NCBI GenBank assembly: GCA_963530295.1
Contig: CAUSCF010000015.1
Location: 1-47,666, forward strand
Direction: 5' to 3'
Length of the DNA stretch: 47,666 bases
Origin: JABCPE02 sp963530295
GTDB lineage: Bacteria > Bacteroidota > Bacteroidia > Flavobacteriales > Weeksellaceae
Positions 23,190 through 31,529 of the stretch are shown here, one piece after another. Numbering within the stretch: position 1 is the first letter of the stretch; every line of letters begins with the position of its first letter. The notes under the pieces were generated by a model, which did no database searches, was not told the origin of the DNA, and saw only the letters and a list, made by a program, of their open reading frames with translations. A program made the position numbers and the translations under genes.

Positions 23190-23273
23190 TTTTATTCTGT
23201 TTAAATTTTCGCAGGCATCGTCATTAAAGTTTTCACAAGCCTTTCTAAACCAATAGATAGCTTTGTTTTTGTC
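23184..23273 (-). pseudogene. 3' remnant of the Sel1 gene after an in-frame stop
   Basis: Immediately after the TAG at 23276-23274 the same frame continues for 29 more codons (DKNKAIYWFRKACENFNDDACENLNRIKK) and ends with TAG at 23186-23184. DKNKAIYWFRKA is a clear Sel1 continuation matching xSYEKAVYWYTKA in the other repeats. A single substitution (for example from CAG, AAG or GAG) explains the interruption. Confidence 0.8.
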
Positions 23274-23972
23274 CTATTCCACGCCATTTCCATTATGGTA
23301 GGCAACTCCTAAATTATTTTGAGCATTTGCATTTCCTTGTTCCGCAGCTTTGGTGTACCAATAAACAGCTTTTTCATAGGATTGTTCTACACCATATCCT
23401 TTTTCATAAGCTATTCCCAAATTATATTGAGACTCTGTAAACCCTTGCTCTGCTGCTTTAGTAAACCAATATACTGCGTGGGGATAGGATTGTTCCACGC
23501 CATATCCATTATAATAACTAGCACCTAAATTATTTTGAGCATTTGCATTTCCTTGTTCCGCAGCTTTGGTGTACCAATGGATAGCTTTTTCATAGGATTG
23601 CTCTACGCCGTATCCTTTCTCGTAAGTAACGCCCAAATTATATTGCGCCTCTGCATGTCCCTGCTCCGCTGCTTTTTGCCACCAATAGATGGCTTTTTTA
23701 TAGGATTGCTCTACACCATATCCCTTCCCGTAATTAACGCCCAAATTATATTGTGAATTAGCATGTCCTTGTTTTGCCGCTTTTTGCCACCAATAGAGAG
23801 CTTTTTTTTCGGATTGTTCTACGCCTTCTCCACTATGATAATAATATCCCAAATTATATTGCGCCTCTACATCTCCCTGCTCAGCTTTTTTTATTAGGTC
23901 ATTTATATTTTCTTGCTGGGTACAGCTTATAGTAAAACATGATAATAGTAGAAATACAAGATATTTCCTCAT
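23274..23972 (-). CDS. Sel1-repeat (SLR) lipoprotein, C-terminally truncated
   Basis: 232 residues to the first stop. A lipoprotein signal ends at FTISC (Cys about residue 17), so it is probably anchored in the envelope. Six and a part Sel1-like repeats of 36 residues follow (core AEQGNANAQNNLGxxYxxGxGVEQSYxKAxYWxTKA), a helical solenoid that mediates protein contacts. The final repeat is broken at GNGVE by TAG where others have CAA (Gln); the frame then continues to 23184. The truncation removes the last 29 residues, including a Cys pair, while most of the solenoid remains, so it may still be functional. The next gene on the same strand is the NlpE-like lipoprotein. Confidence 0.88.
   Translation of the reverse strand: MRKYLVFLLLSCFTISCTQQENINDLIKKAEQGDVEAQYNLGYYYHSGEGVEQSEKKALYWWQKAAKQGHANSQYNLGVNYGKGYGVEQSYKKAIYWWQKAAEQGHAEAQYNLGVTYEKGYGVEQSYEKAIHWYTKAAEQGNANAQNNLGASYYNGYGVEQSYPHAVYWFTKAAEQGFTESQYNLGIAYEKGYGVEQSYEKAVYWYTKAAEQGNANAQNNLGVAYHNGNGVE
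23308..23578. repeat. 216-bp higher-order duplication inside the Sel1 gene
   Basis: 55 bases at 23308-23362 are identical to 23524-23578, exactly 216 bp (two 108-bp Sel1 units) apart. Neighbouring units differ more, so a two-unit block was duplicated recently. Confidence 0.85.
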
Positions 23973-24038
23973 TTTATTAAAATTTTTAGTCGTTTTATTC
24001 CTACTCTTTTTCAGGCTTTTCGGATATCGCCTTTTATT

Positions 24039-24326
24039 TTAGAAATTTGCAGAAAAATTATTTAGTAATCTTTCTATATTTTCTTTACCTACGGGATTTT
24101 GGCTATGAACGGAGAATTTAGGAAGCTGTAGATTGTGCTCTATGCAGTACTCCACCAGATATTTGGCGCAGTCATATCCAGACTCATCTTCGCCTAAGTC
24201 ATGGTCAAAAGAAATAAAATCAGGCAGGCCGTTTTGTGTAATATATTCTACAAAATCTGCATAATTGTACACTCTGTCAAAGCCTTCTGGAGTTACTCGT
24301 AAATCATCTAAGTATAGTTTTTTCAT
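24039..24326 (-). CDS. Cyclic-phosphate processing receiver-domain-like protein
   Basis: 95 residues. It is a small protein of the receiver-like family described bioinformatically as cyclic-phosphate processing (cREC). Motifs are LYLDDLRVTPEGF near the N-terminus (paired Asp, as in receiver domains), the central DFISFDHDLGEDESGYD with acidic metal ligands, and LPKFSVHSQNPVGKENIERLLNN, where SVHSQNP matches the family's conserved H/S/N site. There is no DNA-binding or kinase partner next to it. It is separated from the Sel1 gene by about 66 bases. Function in this organism is unknown. Confidence 0.8.
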   Translation of the reverse strand: MKKLYLDDLRVTPEGFDRVYNYADFVEYITQNGLPDFISFDHDLGEDESGYDCAKYLVEYCIEHNLQLPKFSVHSQNPVGKENIERLLNNFSANF

Positions 24327-24662
24327 ATATAAATAATTTTAAATTTTTGTTAGGAATTAGAAATCAGCTACAGAAAATAGTTGGTTTATTTATTGAGAAA
24401 GATAATGTCAGTACATACATGGGAAAAAGCAAATTCATCTAAACATAAAATATGCTGTGCGAAACCCTTCACAACAGATGATTTATACACATATTTTTGA
24501 GCGAAAAACATGGCTTTTTTAACTTTTAAAACCCAAGCAAATATATAAAATATAAAAGGATAAAAAGAGCTTTTCAGAGGGATAAATTATATGAAAAAAG
24601 TTATAAGTAGCAACATTTATCACGAAAGTATTATATTTGCTCCCTTAAAAAATATAATAAAA
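24327..24662. other. Intergenic region with the promoter of the second TonB receptor
   Basis: 336 bases without a convincing gene. TATATTTG at 24632-24639 is a good -7 box, placing the transcript start about 15-20 bases before ATG 24663; no clear -33 is seen. I looked for a cobalamin riboswitch and a Fur box and found no convincing match. The remainder is AT-rich, with no strong hairpin. Confidence 0.55.
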
Positions 24663-26459
24663 ATGAATAAAAAGTTGTTTAGCATAATGTTTTTAGGAAC
24701 ATTAGCTACTTTTTCTGCTCAAGAAAAACAGATAGATGAGGTGCTTATTCAGGGAAAATTCTTTGAAACACCCTACCAAAAGGTCAATGAAAACATAGTA
24801 GTCATCCAGCATAAAGAAATAGAGCAATCGCCTGCCAAGAGTATAGATGAACTCCTACAGCAGTACACAGGAGTGGATATCAGAAAAAGAGGTGGAAATG
24901 GAGTTTTGTCCGATATCTCTATCCGTGGAGGGTCTTATGACCAAGTTTTGATTTTGGTGAATGGCATCCGTATGAACGACAGCCAGACAGGGCATAATAG
25001 TTTCAATATTCCTATAGACCTCTCTAATGTAGAGCAGATAGAAATCGTAAAAGGCCCTGCTGCAAGGCGTTTTGGGAATAATGCCTATGCAGGAGTTATC
25101 AATATCATTACTAAAACACACAAAGAAAAAACAGTAAAAATCACTGCCGAAGGTGGAGATTTTGAAGCATATTCTTTGGGCGCAAATATCAATTTGAGCG
25201 GAGAGAAGTTTTCCCAGTCTTTACAGGCGAATACGGCTTATTCCACAGGATACCGTTACAATACAGACTATCAGATTAGAAATGTTTTTTATCAAAATCA
25301 ACTTGATATTAAAAACGGAAAAGTGGGAATTCAGGCTGGTTTCAGCGAAAAGAAATTCGGTTCAAATAGCTTCTATGGCTCTTCTGCCGACCAGTACGAA
25401 GAAACACAGGCATCCATCGTAAGTATGGCATACAGACAAAAACTGGGGAACTGGGGGCTGAATGCCAATGCCTACTGGCGTAGAGGGCAGGATATGTATC
25501 TATGGAGAAGATATAATCCTGCCGCATACAGAAATATGCACATTGGGAATAATGTAGGAGGGCAGCTAAATGCTAATTATCAATCTGTAATAGGGACTAC
25601 GGGACTTGGGGTAGAACTTAGAAAAGAGTTTTTAGCGAGTAATAACTTGGGGCATAGAAACCGCTTTTTGACTCAGGTTTTCTTTGAGCATCATTTCTCT
25701 TTTTTCAGTGAAAAATTGCAGATTGTCCCTGGGATTTCTTGGGCAAATTATGACACAGTAGGGAATTTCTTCTACCCAGGTGTAGATGTAGGATTTAATT
25801 TTAATGAAAATAATAAAATCTACGCCAATGTAGCGAAAGTCAATAGAATTCCTACTTTTACTGAACTATATTACTCTGATGCAGGAAATATAGGTGATGC
25901 TGATTTAAAGCCAGAAAGTGCGATTTCTTCAGAGGTGGGCTATCGTTACCAAAATCCTAAAATCACAGCAAAAGTGAGTGGTTTTATGAGAAATTCTAGC
26001 GATGCCTTAGACTGGGTAAGAAATACATCTGCTGAAAAATGGGCATCAAAAAATATAGGAGATATCAATCTGAAAGGGGTAGAAGTGGAGTTTAGCCATA
26101 GACCTGTGGATTGGTTCAGTTATTCTGCGGGATATACTTATATTGATAATAAGAGAGAAACCGAAGGCTATGCATTCTCTAAATATGCACTAGAAAACCT
26201 AAAACACCAGCTGGTGGGTAAAGTAGAAGCTAGATTTTTGAAATATTTCTCTAATCAGTTGATTTATAGATATAACCAAAGATTGGATTTCCTAAGTTAT
26301 CATCTGCTGGATTATAAAATTTCTTTCAAGAGAAATGGGCTGGACATTTATGGGTTAATCAATAATGTGACCAATACTCAGTATGAAGAGGTAGCGCTGG
26401 TTCCGCTTCCTAAAAGATGGTTCCATGTAGGAATTTCTTACACTATAAAGATGAACTAA
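24663..26459 (+). CDS. TonB-dependent receptor (BtuB-like layout)
   Basis: 598 residues from ATG 24663 (MNKKLFSIMFLGTLATFSAQ, a signal peptide). The frame is open back to 24591, but that extension has no signal and precedes the likely transcript start. The TonB box region is EKQIDEVLIQG directly after cleavage, with no carboxypeptidase-like extension. The plug shows KSIDELLQQYTGVDIRKRG, SIRGGSYDQVLILVNGIRMND and VEQIEIVKGPAARRFGNNAYAGVINIIT. The barrel shows late-strand motifs KVNRIPTFTELYY and LKPESAISSEVGYRYQNPK and ends with LPKRWFHVGISYTIKMN. The ligand is unknown; the short BtuB-like form suits a cobalamin, metal or small-chelate receptor. Confidence 0.9.
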   Translation: MNKKLFSIMFLGTLATFSAQEKQIDEVLIQGKFFETPYQKVNENIVVIQHKEIEQSPAKSIDELLQQYTGVDIRKRGGNGVLSDISIRGGSYDQVLILVNGIRMNDSQTGHNSFNIPIDLSNVEQIEIVKGPAARRFGNNAYAGVINIITKTHKEKTVKITAEGGDFEAYSLGANINLSGEKFSQSLQANTAYSTGYRYNTDYQIRNVFYQNQLDIKNGKVGIQAGFSEKKFGSNSFYGSSADQYEETQASIVSMAYRQKLGNWGLNANAYWRRGQDMYLWRRYNPAAYRNMHIGNNVGGQLNANYQSVIGTTGLGVELRKEFLASNNLGHRNRFLTQVFFEHHFSFFSEKLQIVPGISWANYDTVGNFFYPGVDVGFNFNENNKIYANVAKVNRIPTFTELYYSDAGNIGDADLKPESAISSEVGYRYQNPKITAKVSGFMRNSSDALDWVRNTSAEKWASKNIGDINLKGVEVEFSHRPVDWFSYSAGYTYIDNKRETEGYAFSKYALENLKHQLVGKVEARFLKYFSNQLIYRYNQRLDFLSYHLLDYKISFKRNGLDIYGLINNVTNTQYEEVALVPLPKRWFHVGISYTIKMN

Positions 26460-26463
26460 AAAC

Positions 26464-26493
26464 AATAAATCGTGCCGAAAGGCACGATTTATT
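26464..26493. terminator. Bidirectional terminator
   Basis: A perfect 13-bp stem, AATAAATCGTGCC (26464-26476) / GGCACGATTTATT (26481-26493), with a GAAA tetraloop separates the second TonB receptor from the convergent DUF3108 gene; A- and T-rich flanks suit both directions. Confidence 0.92.
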
Positions 26494-27258
26494 TTATTTT
26501 TTAAAATCCAAATTGTATTTTAGGTTAGAATATCCACTGATGCTGGCTTTTAGTGAGCCTACGAGGAGTTTTGCCTCCATCTCTACAGGGATATGGTTTT
26601 GGTCATTGGTTACCCACATGGTTACTCCTTCTTTTTCTTTAAATATTCTTCCGCTCTGTACGGATGGAACTATTTTAAGACATTCTATTTTCCCAAATTT
26701 AGTTTTCTTTTTTTCTACACCTACTATTTTCAGCATGAAAGGGTAAGTTTCGTCATCTATCCAGACAGTCAGTTTCACTTGGTTTCCTACTTTTAGTTTG
26801 CTGCTGTCCATATTTCTTAGGTGATAGAAAGCGGAAAGCATATCTTGTATTCCCTCAAAAGTGTTGAAATTTCGTGAGTTTTTTTTGAGTTTGTCATACA
26901 GAACCAAAGTCTTGTTATCGTGATTAAAAGTAGTCTCATAATGCCTTCTGTAGCTTCCTTCGGAGATGTTTCTTACATAGAAGCTGGGTAGTCCAGTCGC
27001 TAGATCTATATAGCTTTCATAGACATCATTCACCTTGAAAAAAGTATTGACTATCCCTGTGCTTTTTCCTATTCCTACCACACGCAGATGGTCTTTACCC
27101 TTGTAATTTACTTGGCTGGTGGTGAGTTCCGCCGTTCCCGCATTGATGAATCCGTAGTGTATTCTGTATGATATTTTTTCTCCGTTGTTAATGTGATTCA
27201 GCTGTGCCGAGACCATAGTTGAAACCCAAAGCATAAACATTGCAAAAATCTTATTCAT
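26494..27258 (-). CDS. DUF3108 family exported protein
   Basis: 254 residues. A signal peptide (MNKIFAMFMLWVSTMVSAQ) has no lipobox, so the protein is periplasmic or outer-membrane-associated. The DUF3108 fold is visible: GEKISYRIHYGFINAGTAELT, then YESYIDLATGLPSFYVRNISEGSYRRHYETTF, then TVWIDDETYPFMLKIVGVEKKKTKFGKIECLKIVP and VTMWVTNDQNHIPVEMEAKLLVGSLKASI. Function is not established; in Bacteroidota it is a common envelope protein. It starts 59 bases after the korA stop on the same strand. Confidence 0.88.
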   Translation of the reverse strand: MNKIFAMFMLWVSTMVSAQLNHINNGEKISYRIHYGFINAGTAELTTSQVNYKGKDHLRVVGIGKSTGIVNTFFKVNDVYESYIDLATGLPSFYVRNISEGSYRRHYETTFNHDNKTLVLYDKLKKNSRNFNTFEGIQDMLSAFYHLRNMDSSKLKVGNQVKLTVWIDDETYPFMLKIVGVEKKKTKFGKIECLKIVPSVQSGRIFKEKEGVTMWVTNDQNHIPVEMEAKLLVGSLKASISGYSNLKYNLDFKK

Positions 27259-27317
27259 AGTTTTTTATTTAAGTATTCCTAATTATAGACAAATATTTTG
27301 CCAAACTGTTTTTTTTC

Positions 27318-29147
27318 TTATTTCGTACTTTCCTCTTTTACAAATTCTTCTATTTCCGAAGAGAGGAAAGGCGTTCCTTTTATCTTGTTAAAAGGGATGC
27401 ATTTTATCTGGTATTCATCTTGTATCAGGTGGATGAGCTGCCCGTTGTTGATTTCTGGGATAATGATTTTCTTAAACTTACTCAGTTTCTCTCCCAAATC
27501 CTGTGGAAACGGCGCCAAATTTCTTAATTGAAGATGGGCAACAGAAACATTGTCCTGAAGCAGATTTTTTACCGCATCGCGGATGCTTCCATACGAAGAT
27601 CCCCACGAAAGTATCAGAATATCAGTGTTTTCTTTCCCTTGATCCAGAGTGAGCGGAGCATAAGAGTTTTTGATATTTTGAAATTTCTTTGCTCTTAATT
27701 TTACCATTTTTTGGTGATTTTCAGCATCATAGCTTACATTCCCTGTGTTTTCTTGTTTTTCCAATCCTCCTACAATGTGTTCCTTTCCTTTAGTGCCAGG
27801 AACGGCTATTTTCCTTGAAAGATTTTCTTCTCTTAGATACGGCAGATATTCGTTTTCATCAGGTTCTTTTATGAAAGGCGATTGGATTTTTGGTAAATTT
27901 TCAAAATTCGGAATCAGCCAAGGTTCGGTCCCATTCCCCAAATATCCATCGGAAAGAAGAATGACAGGTGTGGTGTATTCCAAAGCGATTTTCGCAGCCT
28001 CAAAAGCAGCCTCAAAACAGTCAGAAGGCGACTGTGGTGCGATTACAGGAATGGGTGCTTCGCCGTTTCTTCCATGCACGGCTTGGAGCAGGTCGGCCTG
28101 TTCAGTCTTTGTAGGAAGCCCAGTAGAAGGCCCTCCTCGCTGTACATTTATAATGACCATGGGCAGTTCCAGCATAAAGCCTAATCCCAGCCCTTCTGTT
28201 TTTAGTGCCATTCCAGGACCAGAGGTGGCAGTAACTCCTAAATCCCCAGCAAAGGAAGCCCCTATGATAGAGGTCATGGCAGCGATTTCATCCTCCGCTT
28301 GAAAGGTCTTGACTCCCAGTGGTTTGTATTTAGCTAAATGATGCAGAATGTCCGATGCAGGAGTGATAGGATATCCGCCATAGAAAACCTCCAAACCAGC
28401 TTTTTGAGCAGCTGATAAAATTCCTAAAACTACAGCTTCATTCCCTGAGATACTTCTGTAAGTTCCTTCTTGCATTTCTGCTTTCTCCACAGAATACCGC
28501 TCTGTGAAAATTTCTGCAATTTCACCATACTGATATCCAGCCTTTAGAACGCTGAGGTTAGCATCTCGGATTTCAGGTTTCTTTGAGAAATATTCTTCAA
28601 TGTGCTGTTTGGTTTGCTCTATATCCTTGGAAAACAGCCAGTAGATGAACCCCAGGGCAAACATATTTTTAGACCTGTCTTTTTCTTTTTGAGAAAGAGA
28701 AGTTTCTTTCAGGGCTTCCATGGTGTTTTTGGTAATGTCAATTTCATAAACCGTAAAATCGCCCGATAGAGCCTCTAATGGAGAAGCCTCGTAACCAGCT
28801 AAGTTTAGATTTTTTCTATCAAAACCAGCAGAATTGCATATGATGATTCCTGCTTCTTTGACTTTGCTGATGTTTTTCTTTATGGCAGCGGCGTTCATTG
28901 CGACCAGAACATCACAAGCATCACCAGGAGAATTGATTTCCTTACTTCCGAAATGAATTTGGAACCCAGATACACCTGCTATAGTTCCCGAAGGTGCACG
29001 AATTTCGGCAGGGAAATCAGGCAAAGTATTAAGGTCGTTTCCGAAAAAAGCCACAGTCTGGCTAAACTGCGCTCCCGTGAGCTGTATCCCGTCTCCAGAG
29101 TCTCCAGCAAATAATATTACAGCATTTTTTAGTTCCTTTATATTCAT
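27318..29147 (-). CDS. korA: 2-oxoglutarate (2-oxoacid):ferredoxin oxidoreductase, fused gamma-alpha subunit
   Basis: 609 residues. This enzyme oxidatively decarboxylates 2-oxoglutarate to succinyl-CoA with ferredoxin. The N-terminal gamma domain (about 1-190) has LFAGDSGDGIQLTGAQFSQ and FPAEIRAPSGT. The alpha part has GNEAVVLGILSAAQKAGLEVFYGGYPITPASDILHHLA, FQAEDEIAAMTSIIGASFAG, GVTATSGPGMALKTEGLGLG and NVQRGGPSTGLPTKTEQADL. The C-terminal domain follows. The TPP-binding beta subunit (KorB), normally encoded next to it, is absent here: downstream is DUF3108 and upstream is the divergent rhodanese gene. A TATCTTTG box lies at 29178-29171. The 4Fe-4S ferredoxin at 37784 is a possible electron partner. 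Confidence 0.93.
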   Translation of the reverse strand: MNIKELKNAVILFAGDSGDGIQLTGAQFSQTVAFFGNDLNTLPDFPAEIRAPSGTIAGVSGFQIHFGSKEINSPGDACDVLVAMNAAAIKKNISKVKEAGIIICNSAGFDRKNLNLAGYEASPLEALSGDFTVYEIDITKNTMEALKETSLSQKEKDRSKNMFALGFIYWLFSKDIEQTKQHIEEYFSKKPEIRDANLSVLKAGYQYGEIAEIFTERYSVEKAEMQEGTYRSISGNEAVVLGILSAAQKAGLEVFYGGYPITPASDILHHLAKYKPLGVKTFQAEDEIAAMTSIIGASFAGDLGVTATSGPGMALKTEGLGLGFMLELPMVIINVQRGGPSTGLPTKTEQADLLQAVHGRNGEAPIPVIAPQSPSDCFEAAFEAAKIALEYTTPVILLSDGYLGNGTEPWLIPNFENLPKIQSPFIKEPDENEYLPYLREENLSRKIAVPGTKGKEHIVGGLEKQENTGNVSYDAENHQKMVKLRAKKFQNIKNSYAPLTLDQGKENTDILILSWGSSYGSIRDAVKNLLQDNVSVAHLQLRNLAPFPQDLGEKLSKFKKIIIPEINNGQLIHLIQDEYQIKCIPFNKIKGTPFLSSEIEEFVKEESTK

Positions 29148-29170
29148 AGATGAATGAAAAAAATAATGCC

Positions 29171-29230
29171 CAAAGATATTAAATTTGTTTTTGAATAAAA
29201 ATTATTGATTTTCAGTTAGATATAAATTTG
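29171..29230. promoter_or_regulatory. Divergent -7 boxes: korA (minus) and rhodanese-cupin (plus)
   Basis: TATCTTTG is on the minus strand at 29178-29171, 23 bases before the korA ATG. TAAATTTG is on the plus strand at 29223-29230, about 65 bases before the rhodanese-cupin ATG. Confidence 0.5.
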
Positions 29231-29295
29231 CGAATGAAAAGCTAATTTAGAATAAATAAAATTTGTATATTCGCTGAATTTAAAATATATAAGCT

Positions 29296-29925
29296 ATGAA
29301 GAAAATTTTGTTTGCGATAGGATTCCTTTTGATTTCAACTGCTGAATTGGCAGCGCAGTCTTTGTCAGAAATTGTGAATCAAAAAGAAACTATATTAGTA
29401 GATGTAAGAACTCCAGAAGAATTTGCCCAAGGAAATGTGAGAAATTCTATAAATATTCCTATTTCAGAATTGGAAAATAACCTTTCTAAACTACAGGGCA
29501 AGAAAAATATAGTGGTATTTTGTAGAGCAGGGATAAGAGCCGCAAAAGCCGAAAAACTTCTTAAAGACAAGGGAATAAAGAATGTGCATAACGGAAAAAC
29601 TTGGGAAAATGTAAAATCTTTGACTAAGATTGCTTTGGATAATTCCGTAAATTATAGTTCTGATAAACCTCATTTTAATGTACTTAGCGATACAGAAAAA
29701 GTAAAACAAGTGGCGGTATCATTAGGGAAGAACGGCGTTTTCAAAAAACATAAAACTTCTACGCCTGCTTCTTTGGTTGTTTTGAAAGGAGAGATTAAGT
29801 TCATTATAAATGACCAAGAGATTATTTTAAAACCGAATGACTACTATGATATACCAGTAGATGTGGAGCACGAATTGGTAGGTTTGTCCAAAGAAAATCT
29901 ATTTGTAGTAACTAAACAGAAATAA
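29296..29925 (+). CDS. Exported rhodanese-cupin fusion protein
   Basis: 209 residues. A signal peptide (MKKILFAIGFLLISTAELAAQ) suggests a periplasmic location. Residues about 22-110 form a rhodanese domain: ETILVDVRTPEEFAQGNVRNSINIP, then the active-site loop VFCRAGIRAAKAEKLL with the sulfur-carrying Cys. Residues about 125-209 form a small cupin-like domain: FKKHKTSTPASLVVLKGEIKFIINDQEIILKPNDYYDIPVDVEHELVG, with His residues at the two ends of the barrel as possible metal ligands. The combination suggests sulfur transfer or detoxification in the periplasm; this is an inference. A strong terminator follows. Confidence 0.88.
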   Translation: MKKILFAIGFLLISTAELAAQSLSEIVNQKETILVDVRTPEEFAQGNVRNSINIPISELENNLSKLQGKKNIVVFCRAGIRAAKAEKLLKDKGIKNVHNGKTWENVKSLTKIALDNSVNYSSDKPHFNVLSDTEKVKQVAVSLGKNGVFKKHKTSTPASLVVLKGEIKFIINDQEIILKPNDYYDIPVDVEHELVGLSKENLFVVTKQK

Positions 29926-29943
29926 TTTTTTTAACCCAAAAAT

Positions 29944-29977
29944 AAAAACGCCGAGTAATTTTGCTCGGCGTTTTTTT
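29944..29977. terminator. Terminator of the rhodanese-cupin gene
   Basis: A GC-rich stem, AAAAACGCCGAG (29944-29955) / CTCGGCGTTTTT (29964-29975), with an eight-base loop is followed by further T. It stands between convergent genes and can serve both. Confidence 0.93.
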
Positions 29978-29978
29978 G

Positions 29979-31421
29979 TTATTTATTTGGAATATTTTTC
30001 AGAATATCTTTCAAGAAATCCCAGAATTTCTGTGTAGAAGAAATACTCGCTCTTTCATCAGGAGAGTGTGCCCCCTTGATAGTAGGCCCGAAGCTTACCA
30101 TTTCCATTTTAGGATAATGAGCCCCGATGATTCCGCATTCTAATCCCGCGTGGCAAGCCATCACATTTGGTTTTGAACCAAATTTATCCGTGTAGAGTTT
30201 CTCCATTATTCGGAGAATTTCTGAATTTGGATTTGGTTTCCAGCCAGGGTAGGAGCCGCTAAACTCTACATTTAGCCCACCTAGTTCAAAAACTGCTTTT
30301 AGCTGGTTAGCCACATTGAATTTAGAAGACTCCACAGATGAACGGGTAAGGTTTAGGATTTTCAGACTGCCATCTTTTAGTTCTACTCTGGCGATGTTGT
30401 TGGATGCTTCCACTAGGTCAGCCACATCAGGAGACATTCTGTATACGCCGTTGTGAGCGGATTTCAGCACGCGGATGATTTGGGCTGAATTTTCTTTGGA
30501 AAGACCATTTTCAGAGCTTTCCGTTTTTTCAATATTGATAACCAAATCCTTTTCAATGCTGGCAAATTCCTGTAAAATTTCAGCTTTTAATTCATTGGCT
30601 TCTGTAATAAAACCATCAGCATTTTTCACTGAAAAAACAGCTGTGGCTTCTCTTGGAATAGCGTTTCTAAGTCCGCCGCCATCGATGGAAATCAGCTCTA
30701 TTTCTTGACTTTCGATGCTGTTATAGAGCAGTCTTCCAAGGAGTACATTTGCATTCCCGAAACCTTTGTGGATGTCCATTCCAGAATGTCCGCCTTGCAG
30801 TCCTTTGATTTCTATTTTTACTAAATTTCCTTTCGTAGGAGCAGTTTTGTAGGTTTGTGTAGCTGTTACATCCACACCGCCAGCACAGCCTATATCTATT
30901 TCATCATCTTCTTCTGTGTCTAGGTTTAGGAGGATTTCGCCTTTTAGTACATTTGGTTTTAGGTTAAAAGCTCCTGTCATTCCAGTTTCTTCATCTATCG
31001 TGAATAGGGCTTCTAATGCAGGATGAGCGATATCATTGCTCTCCAAAATACTCATAACAGCCGCCACGCCGAGTCCGTTGTCTGCTCCGAGTGTCGTTCC
31101 TTTTGCTTTCACCCAGTCGCCATCTACGAACATTTGAATTCCTTGATTTTCAAAATCAAAATCTACATCATTGTTTTTTTGACAAACCATATCAAGGTGA
31201 GACTGCAGAACGACAGTTTTACGGTTTTCCATTCCTGCCGTTGCTGGTTTTCGGATGATGACATTTCCTATTTCATCCACTTGAGTATCAAGGTTTAGGC
31301 TTTCTCCAAAATTCTTGATAAACTCTATTACTCTCGCTTCTTTTTTGGAAGGTCTTGGAACTTCATTTAGTTTAGAAAAGTTTTTCCAAATAATCTGCGG
31401 TTCTATGTTTGATAAACTCAT
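29979..31421 (-). CDS. pepD: Aminoacyl-histidine dipeptidase (cytosolic non-specific dipeptidase, M20C)
   Basis: 480 residues, normal for PepD. This dinuclear zinc peptidase cleaves dipeptides such as carnosine and other Xaa-His. Metal and catalytic motifs: VVLQSHLDMVCQKN (His and Asp), KGTTLGADNGLGVA (bridging Asp), LFTIDEETGMTGAFNL (catalytic Glu pair), LLNLDTEEDDEIDIGCAGG, the dimerisation-domain KGLQGGHSGMDIHKG, and AIPREA. The C-terminal HAGLECGIIGA and SFGPTIKGAHSPDE carry the last ligand His. It has no signal peptide, so it is cytosolic. TATCTTTG at 31446-31439 lies 17 bases before the ATG. Confidence 0.95.
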   Translation of the reverse strand: MSLSNIEPQIIWKNFSKLNEVPRPSKKEARVIEFIKNFGESLNLDTQVDEIGNVIIRKPATAGMENRKTVVLQSHLDMVCQKNNDVDFDFENQGIQMFVDGDWVKAKGTTLGADNGLGVAAVMSILESNDIAHPALEALFTIDEETGMTGAFNLKPNVLKGEILLNLDTEEDDEIDIGCAGGVDVTATQTYKTAPTKGNLVKIEIKGLQGGHSGMDIHKGFGNANVLLGRLLYNSIESQEIELISIDGGGLRNAIPREATAVFSVKNADGFITEANELKAEILQEFASIEKDLVINIEKTESSENGLSKENSAQIIRVLKSAHNGVYRMSPDVADLVEASNNIARVELKDGSLKILNLTRSSVESSKFNVANQLKAVFELGGLNVEFSGSYPGWKPNPNSEILRIMEKLYTDKFGSKPNVMACHAGLECGIIGAHYPKMEMVSFGPTIKGAHSPDERASISSTQKFWDFLKDILKNIPNK

Positions 31422-31438
31422 AAAATCTTATTTTTCCC

Positions 31439-31500
31439 CAAAGATAAGAAGATATTTTGAATATAAGGAGATTGATAGTTTCCAAAAAATATTAAATTTG
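31439..31500. promoter_or_regulatory. Divergent promoters: pepD (minus) and def-like gene (plus)
   Basis: TATCTTTG on the minus strand at 31446-31439 faces pepD. On the plus strand TTG at 31472-31474 and TAAATTTG at 31493-31500 (18-base spacing) face the deformylase-like gene, whose ATG follows 29 bases later. Confidence 0.55.
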
Positions 31501-31529
31501 CCTTCAATAATTATTAAAATTAGCTAAAA

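Noticed and set aside
24327..24662. Cobalamin riboswitch or Fur site before the second TonB receptor
   Set aside because: No B12-box-like core or convincing Fur palindrome was found; only a -7 box is supported.
24591..24662. Upstream start of the second TonB receptor
   Set aside because: The extension has no signal peptide and begins before the TATATTTG box at 24632; starting at 24663 gives a clear signal peptide.
27745..28302. 185-codon plus-strand open frame opposite korA
   Set aside because: It is an antisense shadow of the well-conserved korA frame, with composition typical of a complement frame.
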